From Mycoplasma struthionis (GTDB lineage Bacteria > Bacillota_I > Bacilli_A > Mycoplasmatales > Metamycoplasmataceae), in assembly GCF_003855455.1 (NCBI RefSeq), contig NZ_CP034044.1, positions 673,592 through 737,591 of the forward strand: a stretch of 64,000 bases of DNA, given 5' to 3'. Below the pieces are notes generated by a model. It searched no databases, was not told where the DNA came from, and saw only the letters and a program-made list of their open reading frames with translations. Positions within the stretch are counted from its first letter, which is position 1. Each line of letters starts with the position of its first letter. Positions 30,948-41,400 of this stretch are shown in pieces. The position numbers and the translations under genes were made by a program.

Positions 30948-31530
30948 TGATTTTTTGCTTACGCTGATGAAGGGTGATAAGGTTGTCAATGTTGTCTAAG
31001 AATGAAGCAATTTTTTGCTGTTCATTATTTATTGGTGCAAATATGTTAAATTTTTCTAAAATACTTTTACTTAAATTACCTATAGCGCCATTGCCACCTA
31101 AGACGTTTGTTTTTAAAAAATCAGAGAAAGCAAAAGTAGATAAAGCATGATTAATAAATAAGCTTGAATTGGATCTTATTAAAAGCATAAATCCTCCTGC
31201 TACTGCAGAATTATTCTTAATATTAGTTATTATTGCATGTTTTCCAACTAAATTAGGAGAACCATTAGCCGCTGTAACTAATATATCTTTATTATTTGCA
31301 AAAACAACATTTACAAATTCTTTTTTAATACGAATGTCATTTTCAAAAACAATAAATCTTCCTTCATCTATATTAGAGGATCTTAAAATTCTAATTCCTT
31401 TATTTGATAAATTATTTGGAGAAAAAGTTAATCCCCTATAAATTTTGCTAATATCCCCCAGCTCACACTGTTCCCAAGCTTCAGTAAAATTTTTAAATCT
31501 TAAGGCTGGTTTTAATGATTTTTTAGTCAT
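30919..31530 (-). CDS. hsdS: type I restriction specificity subunit HsdS (single recognition domain)
   Basis: A 203-residue HsdS, about half the usual length. It has the leader MTKKSLKPALRFKNFTE, one target-recognition domain beginning AWEQCELGDISKIYRG, and one conserved region (EQQKIASFLDNIDNLITLHQRKQ). It stops 11 codons after inverted repeat B. A full HsdS has two recognition domains, so this subunit may dimerise, or the second half may have been removed by inversion. It overlaps the hsdM stop by eight bases and belongs to the xre-hsdM-hsdS operon. Confidence 0.88.
   Translation of the reverse strand: MTKKSLKPALRFKNFTEAWEQCELGDISKIYRGLTFSPNNLSNKGIRILRSSNIDEGRFIVFENDIRIKKEFVNVVFANNKDILVTAANGSPNLVGKHAIITNIKNNSAVAGGFMLLIRSNSSLFINHALSTFAFSDFLKTNVLGGNGAIGNLSKSILEKFNIFAPINNEQQKIASFLDNIDNLITLHQRKQKITKLNLIMIS
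30954..30981 (-). repeat. inverted repeat B, right copy (hsdS switch site)
   Basis: Reverse complement of 29987-30014, 28 of 28 bases. Confidence 0.85.
31454..31479 (-). repeat. inverted repeat A, right copy (hsdS switch site)
   Basis: Reverse complement of 29474-29499, 25 of 26 bases. Confidence 0.85.
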
Positions 31531-34153
31531 TTTTACCTTCTTTTAAGATTTTTTTTAATTCTTCAAGACCTTTTAGATCAAATTCATCACCTTCTAATTC
31601 ATCTAATAAAGAACAAATAGCGTTTTCAGTACTACTAATTTCTTTTTCTAAATCACCAAGAGTATTTTCATATTTTTTATTTAAAATTTCAAGTTTTAAA
31701 ATTAAATCATCCATCAAAATATTTGGTAATTCATGAATACCACTAATTAAAGGCTTAATTCATTTTTCAAATAGAAGTTCTCTTGTTTGTTCATCTGAAA
31801 GGTTTTCTATTGTTTTTTTAGCTAATAATTCTAGATTATCAATTTCTTGTTTTAATTCTCTTTTAAGATTTTTTTCTTCTTCTATTAATTTTGAAGCTTT
31901 TAACATTTTTGCTTCAAAACTTTCATTGTCAATTTCTGAAAATTTTAACCCTTTTATAAATTTAGCAAGTTCATCTTTTACAAACTCATCATTATTTTCG
32001 TTAAATAAAGATGAATTAGCTTCTAATTCTTCAGAATCCAATTCTTGGATTATTTCTTCTAATGCAGGCCCAATTTCTTCTAAACGGGACTTCATATTTT
32101 CAACAGCATTGTTTTTAGCTTTTAAAATAGTAGTTTTAATTAAATCAAATGGCAATATGTGACCTAATCAACCTTCTTGAACTTCTGTTTCTTTTCCATT
32201 CTTTTTCTTTAATACTAAATTAGGATCTACTTTTTTAATAGATTCAAAGCCTTCTGTTTGTATAACTTCTAAATCATTAGAAATAGAAGTCCAAGCATCA
32301 TCTAACAATTGATAAGCTTTATATTGATCTATTAAATTTATATTTTTAAAAACTTTAAATAATTCTTTTGAAATTTGATCTTTTAGTTTTGAAACATTTA
32401 AATTCATTAAATTATTAATTAATTCATTTTTTAAATAATTATCAAAATCACCAAATTTGGCAATGTAATCTTTTATAAATAAATTAACACTATCGTTTTT
32501 TCTAACTATATTTTCAATATCATTTGTTTTGAAAGCTGAATAATTTGAATTTTTTACATTAAATAAATCATTTTTTAAAGAAGGAAGAGAATCTCAAAAA
32601 TTATTTAATTCATTTATTTCATAGTTTGGAACTCCGCCAAACATTGAAGCATATATGTCATACCCAATTTCTTTTTCGCTTGAATCAACATATCTTGAAA
32701 TATTCAAGTTATATCCATTTTCTCTAATTTCTTCTTTTGAAACAACTTTTGCATATTTAGATACATTTTTTCTAGAAATAACTGTATCAACAATTCTTTT
32801 AATATCTGAAGCTTGTAATTTATTATTTTTCCCAGCTTTAATAAATCCTTTTGAGGCATCAATTATTAAAACGTCATTGTTTTCTCTTTTTTGTTTTAAA
32901 ATCATTATAATCGTTGGAATTCCAGTTCCAAAAAAGATATTTGAAGGTAAGCCAATTATAGTATCAATATGGTTTTGTTCTATTAAGTTTTTTCTTATTT
33001 TTTCTTCTTCATTACCTCTAAATAAAACTCCGTGTGGTAAAACAATAGCCATTATTCCATCAGGCTTAATATGATATAAATCGTGTAATAAGAAAGCATA
33101 ATCAGCTTTTGATTTTGGCGCTAAACCAAATCTTTCATATCTTGGATCATTTTCTTTATTTGTTGGATCTCAAGGTTGTGAATAAGGAGGATTAGAAACA
33201 ACAGCATCTAAATATAATCTATTGCCATTTTTATCAAATTCAGGTCAGTCTTCTTCTAGAGTGTCAGCGTTTCTTACTTCTATATTATTACCAAGAATTC
33301 CTCTCATAACTAAATTCATACGTGTTAAGTTATAGGTATTATCTTTTAATTCTTGAGCATAATATTTTATTTTATTTTTGTCTTCAATATATTTTGAAAT
33401 TGACTGCCCAATATTAATTAATAAAGAACCAGAACCAGAAGTAGGGTCATAAATTGTAATTTCTTGTCTATTTTGTAAATGATGGGCAATAATTTCAGAC
33501 ATTAAAACTGAAACTTCATGAGGTGTATAGAATTCACCAGCTTTTTTTCCTGCATTAGCAGCAAACATAGAAATTAAATACTCATAAATAAAACCAAGAA
33601 CATCATAATCTTGTTTCCCATCCATCGGAATATCTTTAATAAGTTCTAATAAATCTAAAACAGCTTTAGTTTGACTATTTGAATTATCTCCTAATTTAGA
33701 TAAGCCTTGTTGAAGAGTATCAAAAATCTTGTCAAACACATTTTTGTGAATCTTACCTATTAATCTAGTAAAAGAAGAAAGGGCATCTCTAACAAAAGAT
33801 ATATCAAAATCTCTACCTGAATTTAGTCATGTAGATAGTAAATGTTTATAAGGAATATAATAACCTAAATCTCTTTGTAGGTATTTTGCAATATTATAAA
33901 GTTCTTTTTCTTCATTGCTAAAATTTTCGACAGTTTCTTCTGAAATTAGTTCCGGGTTATATTCAATTATTTTTAAATCTTTAAATTCTTCTCTACTTCA
34001 GTGATTTTTTAAAAGATACTCTTCTTGTTTTTCACATAAAAATTTGTAAAAAATAAACCCTAAAATATAGTCTTTATATTCGTCAGCCTCTATTTTAGAA
34101 CGCATGCTATTTGCTGATGATCATATTTTTGAAGCCAATTGTTGTTTATTCAT
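31523..34153 (-). CDS. hsdM: type I restriction-modification DNA methyltransferase HsdM
   Basis: An 876-residue N6-adenine methyltransferase subunit. It has an HsdM N-terminal helical domain (ASKIWSSANSMRSKIEADEYKDYILGFIFYKFL), the AdoMet motif DPTSGSGSLL starting at D236, and the catalytic NPPY at 321-324, with AGEFYTPHEV between. Beyond about residue 500 there is a long charged coiled-coil-rich extension that makes it larger than E. coli HsdM (529 residues). Five UGA-Trp codons break the frame under the standard code. It starts within the end of the xre gene (eight-base overlap). The restriction subunit HsdR is not in this window. Confidence 0.95.
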
Positions 34154-34361
34154 ATTCTATTTCCTCCATAATTAATTCAATTCCATTTTGTTTACACAAT
34201 TCAATAATTTTCTTTTTAATTTTGGTTGTTGGTTCATGTCTTCCAGCTTCTCATCTATTTATAGAAGCAAATGAAACATTTAATAAACTAGCAAGTTCTT
34301 CTTGAGTTAAAACTAACTTGTTTCTTAACGTTTTAATTAACCTTTTATAGTTATAATTCAT
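34146..34361 (-). CDS. small XRE-family HTH regulator
   Basis: A 71-residue protein that is almost entirely a helix-turn-helix: KTLRNKLVLTQEELASLL, NVSFASINRWEAGRHEPT. The Trp is encoded by UGA. The gene heads the xre-hsdM-hsdS operon and overlaps hsdM by eight bases, so it is a likely controller of the restriction-modification genes, like the C proteins of type II systems. The ribosome-binding site aaaggat is at normal spacing, and TATAAT lies at 34381-34386. Confidence 0.85.
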
Positions 34362-34672
34362 ACTTATCCTTTATAACAATATTATAGCATTTTTAAGACA
34401 TAAATATGTAAGTTTTTTATTATATTTATGTTTTTTCTTTGTTTTTTTAAAATAAAATATTATTGAAAATCGATAGCTTACAGTTTTATTATAATATTTT
34501 TTTAAAGCAAAATTAGATAAAATTAATAATTTTATTAGCCTTAAATTTCACAGCAATTTTTGATATTTTTCTATCAAAAATTGCTCTCAAATTTGTCTAT
34601 AAGAGCAAAAAAAATAGCCATTTAAAGTCAAATGGCTAAATCACTATTTCGGTTTTTTAAAAACATAATTAA
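34362..34672. other. intergenic region between the RM operon and the DUF262 gene
   Basis: No gene is visible in these 310 bases. They contain the xre promoter (TATAAT on the - strand, 34381-34386), a 14-bp perfect inverted repeat (agcaatttttgata / tatcaaaaattgct, 34552-34585) with a six-base spacer, and the DUF262 terminator. The repeat could be an operator or an mRNA hairpin; nothing decides between them. Confidence 0.6.
34611..34638 (-). terminator. terminator of the DUF262 gene
   Basis: Stem tagccattt / aaatggcta with a T run on the - strand side. Confidence 0.75.
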
Positions 34673-36451
34673 CTAAAAAATTACTAATGGTTTCTGCTCT
34701 TTTTTAATACTTGAATAATTAGTAAAATTTTTGTCTATATTTTTATTTCCTTTTTGAGTATTAATGTCAACATATTCAACTGACAAATTTCCAATTTTAT
34801 CTAGAATTTGTTTTTTAAATACATTATAGTTTTCATTAGTTTTAAAAGATTTAGGAAAATCATTTCCATCTTTTAAAACTAATTTATTATCTTCATATTT
34901 ATAGTATTTAAAGTTTTTATCATCTTTATCTGGGTTTTGAGGTAATATATGATCTAAATTAACTTTTTTAGCTTTTAAACGCTCAAAAGCTAAATCAAAA
35001 GAAATCATTGTATTTTTTGTATCTTTTAAATGTTCTTCACATAAAGTTAGTAAAATACATGTTAAATGTTTATTTTCATATGCTATATAACTTTCAATTT
35101 TTTCTTTTATTTGCTCAGCTTTTATATTTTTTATACTTCATTCTTTTTTAATAGCTTCAATAATTCATTGTTTGTCTATTTTTTGTTTTTTTATAGCATT
35201 AGAAATTAAGAAATTTAAAAATTCTGAGCTTTCTTTTTCATTATTATTCAAAATGAAGTTATAAACTAAAACAAATCTCATTATTTCAGAAATAATAGTT
35301 GTAGCATCTTCTATTTTTAATTTTTTATTAAGTCATTCACTTATTAAAAAATAAATGAATATATCTAATGCAGGAAATGAAAAAGTTTTTGATAAAGAAA
35401 AATAATAATTAAATTCTGATTTATTAGCTTTTTTATAAACTTCATTTTCGTTTATAAAAAAGGCAAAATCATTACTTCTCTTTTCTAATTCTTTTAAAAA
35501 TAATTTAATTTTTGTTTCTAAGTTTCAATTGTTTTTTTCATCTTTACTTAAAGCTCATTTGTTTAAATAAATTTTTTCAAGATTTTGTTTTGTGATATTT
35601 TCATTTATATTTTTAAAATCAATTGAGGTTTTTAAAAAATATTCAATAAATTTTAAAACTTGATTATTTACTTTAGAAGTTATATTGTTTCAGCTTAAAG
35701 CTTCGCCATATAAATCGGAATCTTTACTTGCTAAAAATAAATAGCCTTTAATTAATTCGACTTCTGATAGATTTTCATTTTTATAATTTAAATTATCATA
35801 AATTTGTATTTTATTAATTTTTTCTTCAAAAATATTAGAACTAAAAAAGACTTTGTTTAAAAAATAGTCACTAAAGTTAGAAAGCTCTTTACTAGATTTA
35901 GGAAATTTTTGATCTATAAAATCAAAAATTTGTTTAAATGGTTCTAAAAGTTTAGAATCTAATGGATTTAAATTTTTAATTTCAAATTCATTTAAAAAAG
36001 ATTCTTTATCAAATTCTTCTTTTGTTAAATTAACAAAAGTTTCAACAGCAAAATATTTTAAAACTTCTTCTTCAAATTCAAGTATTTTTCTTTTTTGCTG
36101 AAAAATAGTTTTTAAAATAGGAAAGTTTTTTAACTTTTCAGAACTTAATCTATTTTCTAATATTCTTAAAATAAAGCAAACTGTAATTATTCTTTGAAAT
36201 CCATCAATAATTTCAAAACCTACATTTGAAGCTTCTAAATTCTTTTTATTTATTAATTTTAAAAGAGTAATATTACCTAATCAATAACTATCTTTTTGGC
36301 TAACAAAAGCATCATAAATATCATTTAAAAATGTATTTAAAGTTTCTTTAGATCAACAATAGTTTCTTTTATAATATAAAACTCTTAAATGTTCTTTAAA
36401 GATTTCAGAAACAAAAATATTTTTTAATTCTAGCATTTTTCTTTCTTGCAT
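34673..36451 (-). CDS. DUF262/DUF1524 protein (GmrSD-like nuclease)
   Basis: A 592-residue protein. The N-terminus has the DUF262 features: YYKRNYCW, YWLGNITLL and FEIIDGFQRIIT in place of the usual IDGQQRLTT. The C-terminus has the DUF1524 nuclease motif NLDHILPQNP followed by a basic region. This is the GmrS+GmrD-type layout of type IV restriction enzymes such as GmrSD and BrxU, which attack modified phage DNA. The Gln-to-Phe change in the NTPase motif is unusual. Next to the type I system it extends a defence island. The ATG follows aaaggaagctt. Confidence 0.82.
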
Positions 36452-36519
36452 AAGCTTCCTTTTCTTTTCTATTTTTATTTTACTAAAAAGTTATTTAAAA
36501 GCAAAAAAAAGTAAATAAA

Positions 36520-36535
36520 AAACCCGTACGGGTTG
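36520..36535 (-). terminator. terminator of the tRNA-Gly pair
   Basis: aacccgtacgggtt is a perfect palindrome followed on the - strand by a T run. Confidence 0.7.
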
Positions 36536-36570
36536 GCGCTAATTTAAGGTTTTTTACCTTAGTATAACAA

Positions 36571-36644
36571 TGGTGCGGATGAAGGGAATCGGACCCTCGT
36601 ATTCAGATTGGCAACCTGATGTTCTACCATTGAACTACATCCGC
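36571..36644 (-). tRNA. tRNA-Gly (anticodon GCC)
   Basis: A 74-base cloverleaf with CCA encoded. The acceptor stem is gcggatg / catccgc, the anticodon loop is ttgccaa, and the T loop is ccgattc. It lies three bases from the second tRNA-Gly. Confidence 0.95.
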
Positions 36645-36647
36645 AAA

Positions 36648-36721
36648 TGGTGCAAGTGATGGGAATCGAACCCACGTATTCAGCTTGGAAGGCTGATGTT
36701 CTACCATTAAACTACACTCGC
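36648..36721 (-). tRNA. tRNA-Gly (anticodon TCC)
   Basis: A 74-base cloverleaf with CCA encoded. The acceptor stem is gcgagtg / cacttgc, the anticodon loop is cttccaa, and the T-loop sequence is gttcgattc. It is co-transcribed with tRNA-Gly(GCC). Confidence 0.95.
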
Positions 36722-36909
36722 AGTTATGTAATTATTATACAATAAAATTTTTAAATTAATTAATTTTTACAATTTTTATTAGATTTTTAAAAAATACATT
36801 AAATCTTTTATAAAAAGTTAATAAAAGTTGTTTTTTGCAAAATAAAACACTAAAATTAAATTTTTTTTAAATATTGTGCTAATAATATAAGCATTAAAAG
36901 GAGTAAATT

Positions 36910-38565
36910 ATGAAACTAACAAAAAAATTTTTTTTATTAACATTAACTTCTGCTACATTAGCTTTACCAATTGTAGCTGCTAGTTGTGAAACAAAAGATG
37001 TATTAAAAACAATTAATGATTTAGCTAATTCATCAGATAATTCAAATGGCGATTCTACTAGTGTAGAAAAAATTAATTCAGGTTCTGCAAATAGTACAGG
37101 AAATGAAAATACTTCAAATGAAAGCGCACCTTCAACTAGTTCAGATCAAAATTCAGGTTCTACAAGTTCATCAAATCAAGCAAACCCAGAATCTAATAAT
37201 TCTTCAGAATCTAAAGCACCCGCTAATGAGGAAACTAATAAACAACAAGCTAATTCAGGTTCACAAAATAGTACTGAGCATACAAATGCAACGCCAGAAC
37301 ATGGTACAGCAACTTCAAAACCAGTAAATAGACCAGCCGAACATACAAATATACCAAGCCCGGCACCTAGTCATTCAACCCAATCTCAACCACAACCTCA
37401 TTTAACCCCAGCTCAACCTCAAAATCATCCAGTGCCAACACAACCACAAAGTCAACCTAAACCATTTTTATATGATGGAACATCTTTACTTTTAAATAAA
37501 ATAGATGCTGGTTCTGAATCAGAAAATGCTTATCAAAGTGAAGTAACAAGAGTAAGAGAAAGATATGCTGAAGAATTGAAAAAAATTAAAGATAAATATA
37601 AATTAACTGAAGCTGAATTAAGCAAAGTAGTTTTAGCCAGAGCTGCTGCAATTAAAGCAAATAGAGGAGCTTATTATTATTTAGACCCTAAAGACGATTC
37701 TTTAAAAAATGAAGTCAAAGCTCCTAAAATAGAAACTGAAATTTTAGACTCAATGATGAACGCTTATGATTTGGTTCTTAATAAACATTTCTTTAATTTA
37801 ACTGATGGCGAAATGGAAACAAATTTTAATACATTTATTGGCTATTTAAAAACTGCTAGTCCTACTCTTAAAACATTTTTAGAAAAACAAGGATCAAATC
37901 AAACACTTTCAGATTTAAAAGACAAATACAAAAAAGCTTATAAAGACTTTTTAAAAATGATTTTAGTAAAATCACCCGAATTAAAATCTTTACATGATAT
38001 ATTAAATGCAAATGTAACAAAATTAGCCAAAGAAGTTAACCTTGATGATTTATTTTCAACATCATATGAAAATAAAAATGCTTATAATGATGCAATGATA
38101 GCGCTTATTGAAAAAGTAAACATTTATTCAAAAGGTGTAAAAGCATATGTTGCAAGAGATTCACAAAACTTAAATGAATTTAAATATTTTGCTGATCAAA
38201 GTTATAATTTAATTTCAGCAGATTTAAAACAAAAATTTCCAAACTCAACCTCTTTTGATCAACTAAAAAATCCTAATTTATCAAAAGAAACTTCAATGCT
38301 TGAAGCAATAAAAAATAAAAATTATTTAGCAAACACAAATCTAGAAGCTTACAAACCTTTATTAGACGCAACAAAAGGTTTATTAAGCAATTATGAAGAA
38401 CAAATTAGAACTCATGATGCTTCTAAAACTGTAAAGCTTGAACCAATTTATACAAAATATATAACAAAAGGTTTAAAAACAAATAAACTTAATGATACTG
38501 AATTTACAGCAATAAATTATTATATTTTAGTTAAACTTTTAGACTCTTTATTAAAAATAAATTAA
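36910..38565 (+). CDS. surface lipoprotein with low-complexity linker
   Basis: A 551-residue lipoprotein. The signal peptide ends in IVAASC with C26 as lipid anchor. Residues about 40-185 are low complexity: first Ser/Asn-rich, then Pro/Gln/His-rich (HSTQSQPQPHLTP, HPVPTQPQSQPKP), like a flexible stalk. The rest is a helical domain of about 360 residues (SEVTRVRERYAEELKKIKDK and on) that I do not recognise. It contains no UGA codon. The ribosome-binding site aaaggagtaaatt is good. Probably a host-facing protein. Confidence 0.8.
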   Translation: MKLTKKFFLLTLTSATLALPIVAASCETKDVLKTINDLANSSDNSNGDSTSVEKINSGSANSTGNENTSNESAPSTSSDQNSGSTSSSNQANPESNNSSESKAPANEETNKQQANSGSQNSTEHTNATPEHGTATSKPVNRPAEHTNIPSPAPSHSTQSQPQPHLTPAQPQNHPVPTQPQSQPKPFLYDGTSLLLNKIDAGSESENAYQSEVTRVRERYAEELKKIKDKYKLTEAELSKVVLARAAAIKANRGAYYYLDPKDDSLKNEVKAPKIETEILDSMMNAYDLVLNKHFFNLTDGEMETNFNTFIGYLKTASPTLKTFLEKQGSNQTLSDLKDKYKKAYKDFLKMILVKSPELKSLHDILNANVTKLAKEVNLDDLFSTSYENKNAYNDAMIALIEKVNIYSKGVKAYVARDSQNLNEFKYFADQSYNLISADLKQKFPNSTSFDQLKNPNLSKETSMLEAIKNKNYLANTNLEAYKPLLDATKGLLSNYEEQIRTHDASKTVKLEPIYTKYITKGLKTNKLNDTEFTAINYYILVKLLDSLLKIN

Positions 38566-38592
38566 AGCCAGGTTTAAAACCTGACTTTTTTA
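38565..38592 (+). terminator. lipoprotein gene terminator
   Basis: aaagccaggttt / aaacctgacttt with one mismatch, then a T run. Confidence 0.75.
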
Positions 38593-38632
38593 ATACAAAA
38601 TAAAATACTATAAAAAAAAGAATAAAAAAAAA

Positions 38633-38708
38633 TGGCGATCGTGGCAGGATTCGAACCTGCGACCACATGCTTAGAAGGCACGTACTCTATCCCCTGAGCT
38701 ACACGACC
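38633..38708 (-). tRNA. tRNA-Arg (anticodon TCT)
   Basis: A 76-base cloverleaf with CCA encoded. The acceptor stem is ggtcgtg / cacgatc, the anticodon loop is cttctaa, and the T loop is gttcgaatc. It reads AGA/AGG, the main Arg codons in this AT-rich genome. Confidence 0.95.
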
Positions 38709-38753
38709 ACACATAATTATTTTAGCACAATAAAAAATAATTTAACAAAATAA

Positions 38754-40436
38754 TTAATTTTTATTTTCGATTATTATTTTGGCTACATTTTTAGGAATTA
38801 CCTTAATTAATTCAGAATAATCAGCATTATTTATTGCTTCATAACTTTTAAAATGATCTAATAATTTTTCAATACTTTTTTTACCTATTCCTTTAAGTTT
38901 TAATAAAGGATTATTTAGCATTGTCTTTAAATGTTTGCTGTGATATCTTGATTTTACAAACTTATCAACTTCAGTTTGTAATCTAGCTAAAAAATCAAAA
39001 ACATCACGTTCATCTATTTTAATTTCAATGTTTTTTTCATTTATTAATGATCTTGTTTCATGTTTTTCATTTTTAATAAGTCCAAAAACCGGAATATCTA
39101 AATTAAGTATTTTTTGTGCTTTTTTAATTTCGTTTATTTGCAAAATATTACCATCAGCAAAAATCACATCAATGTCTTTAAATTCTCTTAAATAATTTAA
39201 AGCACTTTGATAAATATAATTTATATCGCCATTTTTATTAAAATCATTATCTAAATTATAATAACGATACATTTTTTTAAATGCTTGACCTTCTTTATAA
39301 GCAATTGCTCCACCTATGATTTGATTAGTTCCTTTTAAAAATGAATTATCAAACATAACTATTAAGTTTGTATTTGTTTTTAAATACAAACTTAATTTAT
39401 TTTGTGCTTCATAATTTCTTGATTTATCTAAATTAAATTTAGCTATTTTATTTTCTAAATTATTTAAAACATTATTATTTGCTTTATTTAATAAATCAAT
39501 ATATAAACTTGATTCATTAAATACTATATTGCTTTTTAAATCTAAATCATAATCTTTAAATTCTTTATTTAAAATAATTTCATCAACTAAATCATTATTT
39601 AAATAAAATTCATTTAAAAACTCGTTTATAAAATCTTGTTTTGATAATTTTATTTCAAAAACATAATCGCTTTGTGAAACTAAAGCGCCAAAGCGATATG
39701 ACATAATACATATAACCATTAAATTATCTTTTTCTAAAAAAGAAAAAACATCAATTGATTTAGTTAATTTAATAAAAATATTTTGATCTTGTTGGTTGTA
39801 ATTTAATAACTCTAAAATATCATTATAAAACTTTGAATATTCAAATCTTAAATCATTATTAGCTTCTTCAATTTTCTTTTCTAATTCTTTTTTAAAACTA
39901 AGACCGAATTTCATTATTTCTTTAGCTTTATTAAATGCTTCAAAAGCAAACTCTTTTGTTTGCTTTTGAATAATTAAACCATCTTTTGCTAAAAGCAAAT
40001 GATGTAAATAAGTTAATAAAGGTTTAAAGTTTTTATTATTAGGTAAAGGACCATAATAGATTGCATTTTTTTGTTTTTTATAATTATTTTTAATTTCAAT
40101 TTTTAATTCATTATTAACTAATTTAACTCTTATATATGGAAAAGTATTTTGAGAAGGAAACAAAACATTATAAAAAGGACGATATTTAGCAATAAGCTGT
40201 CTTTCTAAAATAAAAGCTTCTCTATCACTATCTAAAACGATAGTATCAAAAGATGCTATTTTTTCTAGCATCTTAGGTGTTTTATAAGAGTTCAGCATAT
40301 TTTTATCAAAATATTGAGCCATTCTTTTAGCTAATGATTTAGCTTTACCAATATATATAATTTGATTATTTTTATCTTTTCATAAATAAACGCCAGGTTT
40401 ATCTGAAACGTTTTTTATTGCTTCTTTATTTATCAT
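38754..40436 (-). CDS. uvrC: excinuclease ABC subunit C
   Basis: A 560-residue nuclease that makes both cuts in nucleotide-excision repair. The GIY-YIG domain is at the N-terminus (KPGVYLWKDKNNQIIYIGKAKSLAKR), followed by a UVR-type helical segment (FEAFNKAKEIMKFGLSFKKE), an RNase H-like nuclease domain (MFDNSFLKGTNQIIGG, DVIFADG) and a C-terminal helix-hairpin-helix (LLKLKGIGKKSIEKLLDHFKS). The true start is MINKEAIKNVSDKPG at 40436, upstream of a UGA-Trp; it overlaps the end of the GGCT-like gene by 11 bases. This start is also the junction sequence of the long duplication. Confidence 0.96.
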
Positions 40437-41357
40437 TTTTAGGTTTACCTTCAAAAAAGCCTTGTAATAAAATATTATAACGTTTAAAAGGATCTATATT
40501 AAAATCACGTACAGCATATTGAAAAGCACGATCTTCAGCTCAACCTACTAAATCTTCTTTTAGTTCAGGTTTTTGAGTCATTTGTAAACAATAATCAGGT
40601 TTTTTTGTTTTTATAAATGGAATATCAAAATTGTCATAATGACTTTTAAAATTAATTGATGGATTAAAATCTTTAATTAAGTTATGAAACGTTCTATAAT
40701 AAAACAAACTATTTAAATTGTTTTTTCTTCCAAATTGACATACTACTGCATAATATTCATTTTTTTCAGCTAAGCTAAACATTGCGCAAGGTTCATGAAT
40801 AATTTGTTTTGATTTATGATCTTCTATTATCATTGAAAAATATGGATGAGTTATATTTTGCATGCTGTCATGTTCTTCTTTTGTAATTTTATATAAAAAT
40901 AAAAAATCTGAAATAGGAAAATGACTTGTTGCTTTTTCAATTTCAATAAAAGCTTTTAAATTTTCTTCAGTTGCTGAAGGATTTTAGAAAAAGGCATATC
41001 TTCTGGTGCTAAAAAAACACGACCAACTTCTAATTTAGTATATACATAAACATTCTCAACAATTTCATTTGTTTCTTCATTTAAAACATTAACAAAAAAA
41101 CGTTGATATTCAGGGAATAACTCTCATCTATCTACTAAAAATAGCTCTTCTTTTGTTATTTCAAAAACTGTTCCTTTAACTTGAGATGCTTTATCTTTTT
41201 TTAATAAAAAATATAATGTATCGTCTACACATTTAGCATATCCATTTAAAGAAGCTTTAAATTTTTTTGTATTTTCATTAAATAAATTTTTATAAAATAA
41301 TTCATCTTGTATTGTTCCATAACTAAACAATAATATTTTGTTTTCTTCTTTTACCAT
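40426..41357 (-). pseudogene. GGCT-like protein gene, copy 1 (one-base frameshift)
   Basis: The gene encodes a gamma-glutamylcyclotransferase/AIG2-like N-terminal domain ([18 protein letters not shown], then [15 protein letters not shown] and [10 protein letters not shown]) and a C-terminal domain of about 170 residues that I do not recognise. In this copy a run of T4 at 40982-40985 breaks the frame. The duplicate at 55962-56894 has T5 there and is open throughout (310 residues), so the intact form is known. The stop codon lies inside the uvrC start region, so the two are co-transcribed. The catalytic function is a fold-based guess. Confidence 0.75.
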
Positions 41358-41388
41358 ATTAATATTATAATTGTTTTTATTTTTGTTG

Positions 41389-41394
41389 TATAAT
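41389..41394 (+). promoter_or_regulatory. SRP RNA promoter -10
   Basis: TATAAT seven bases before the RNA 5' end, with a TTGTTT 12 bases further upstream. It is divergent from the GGCT-like gene. Confidence 0.65.
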
Positions 41395-41400
41395 AATTAT

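Noticed and set aside
37103..37327. 74-residue + strand frame inside the low-complexity lipoprotein
   Set aside because: Out-of-frame reading of the Ser/Asn-rich repeat.
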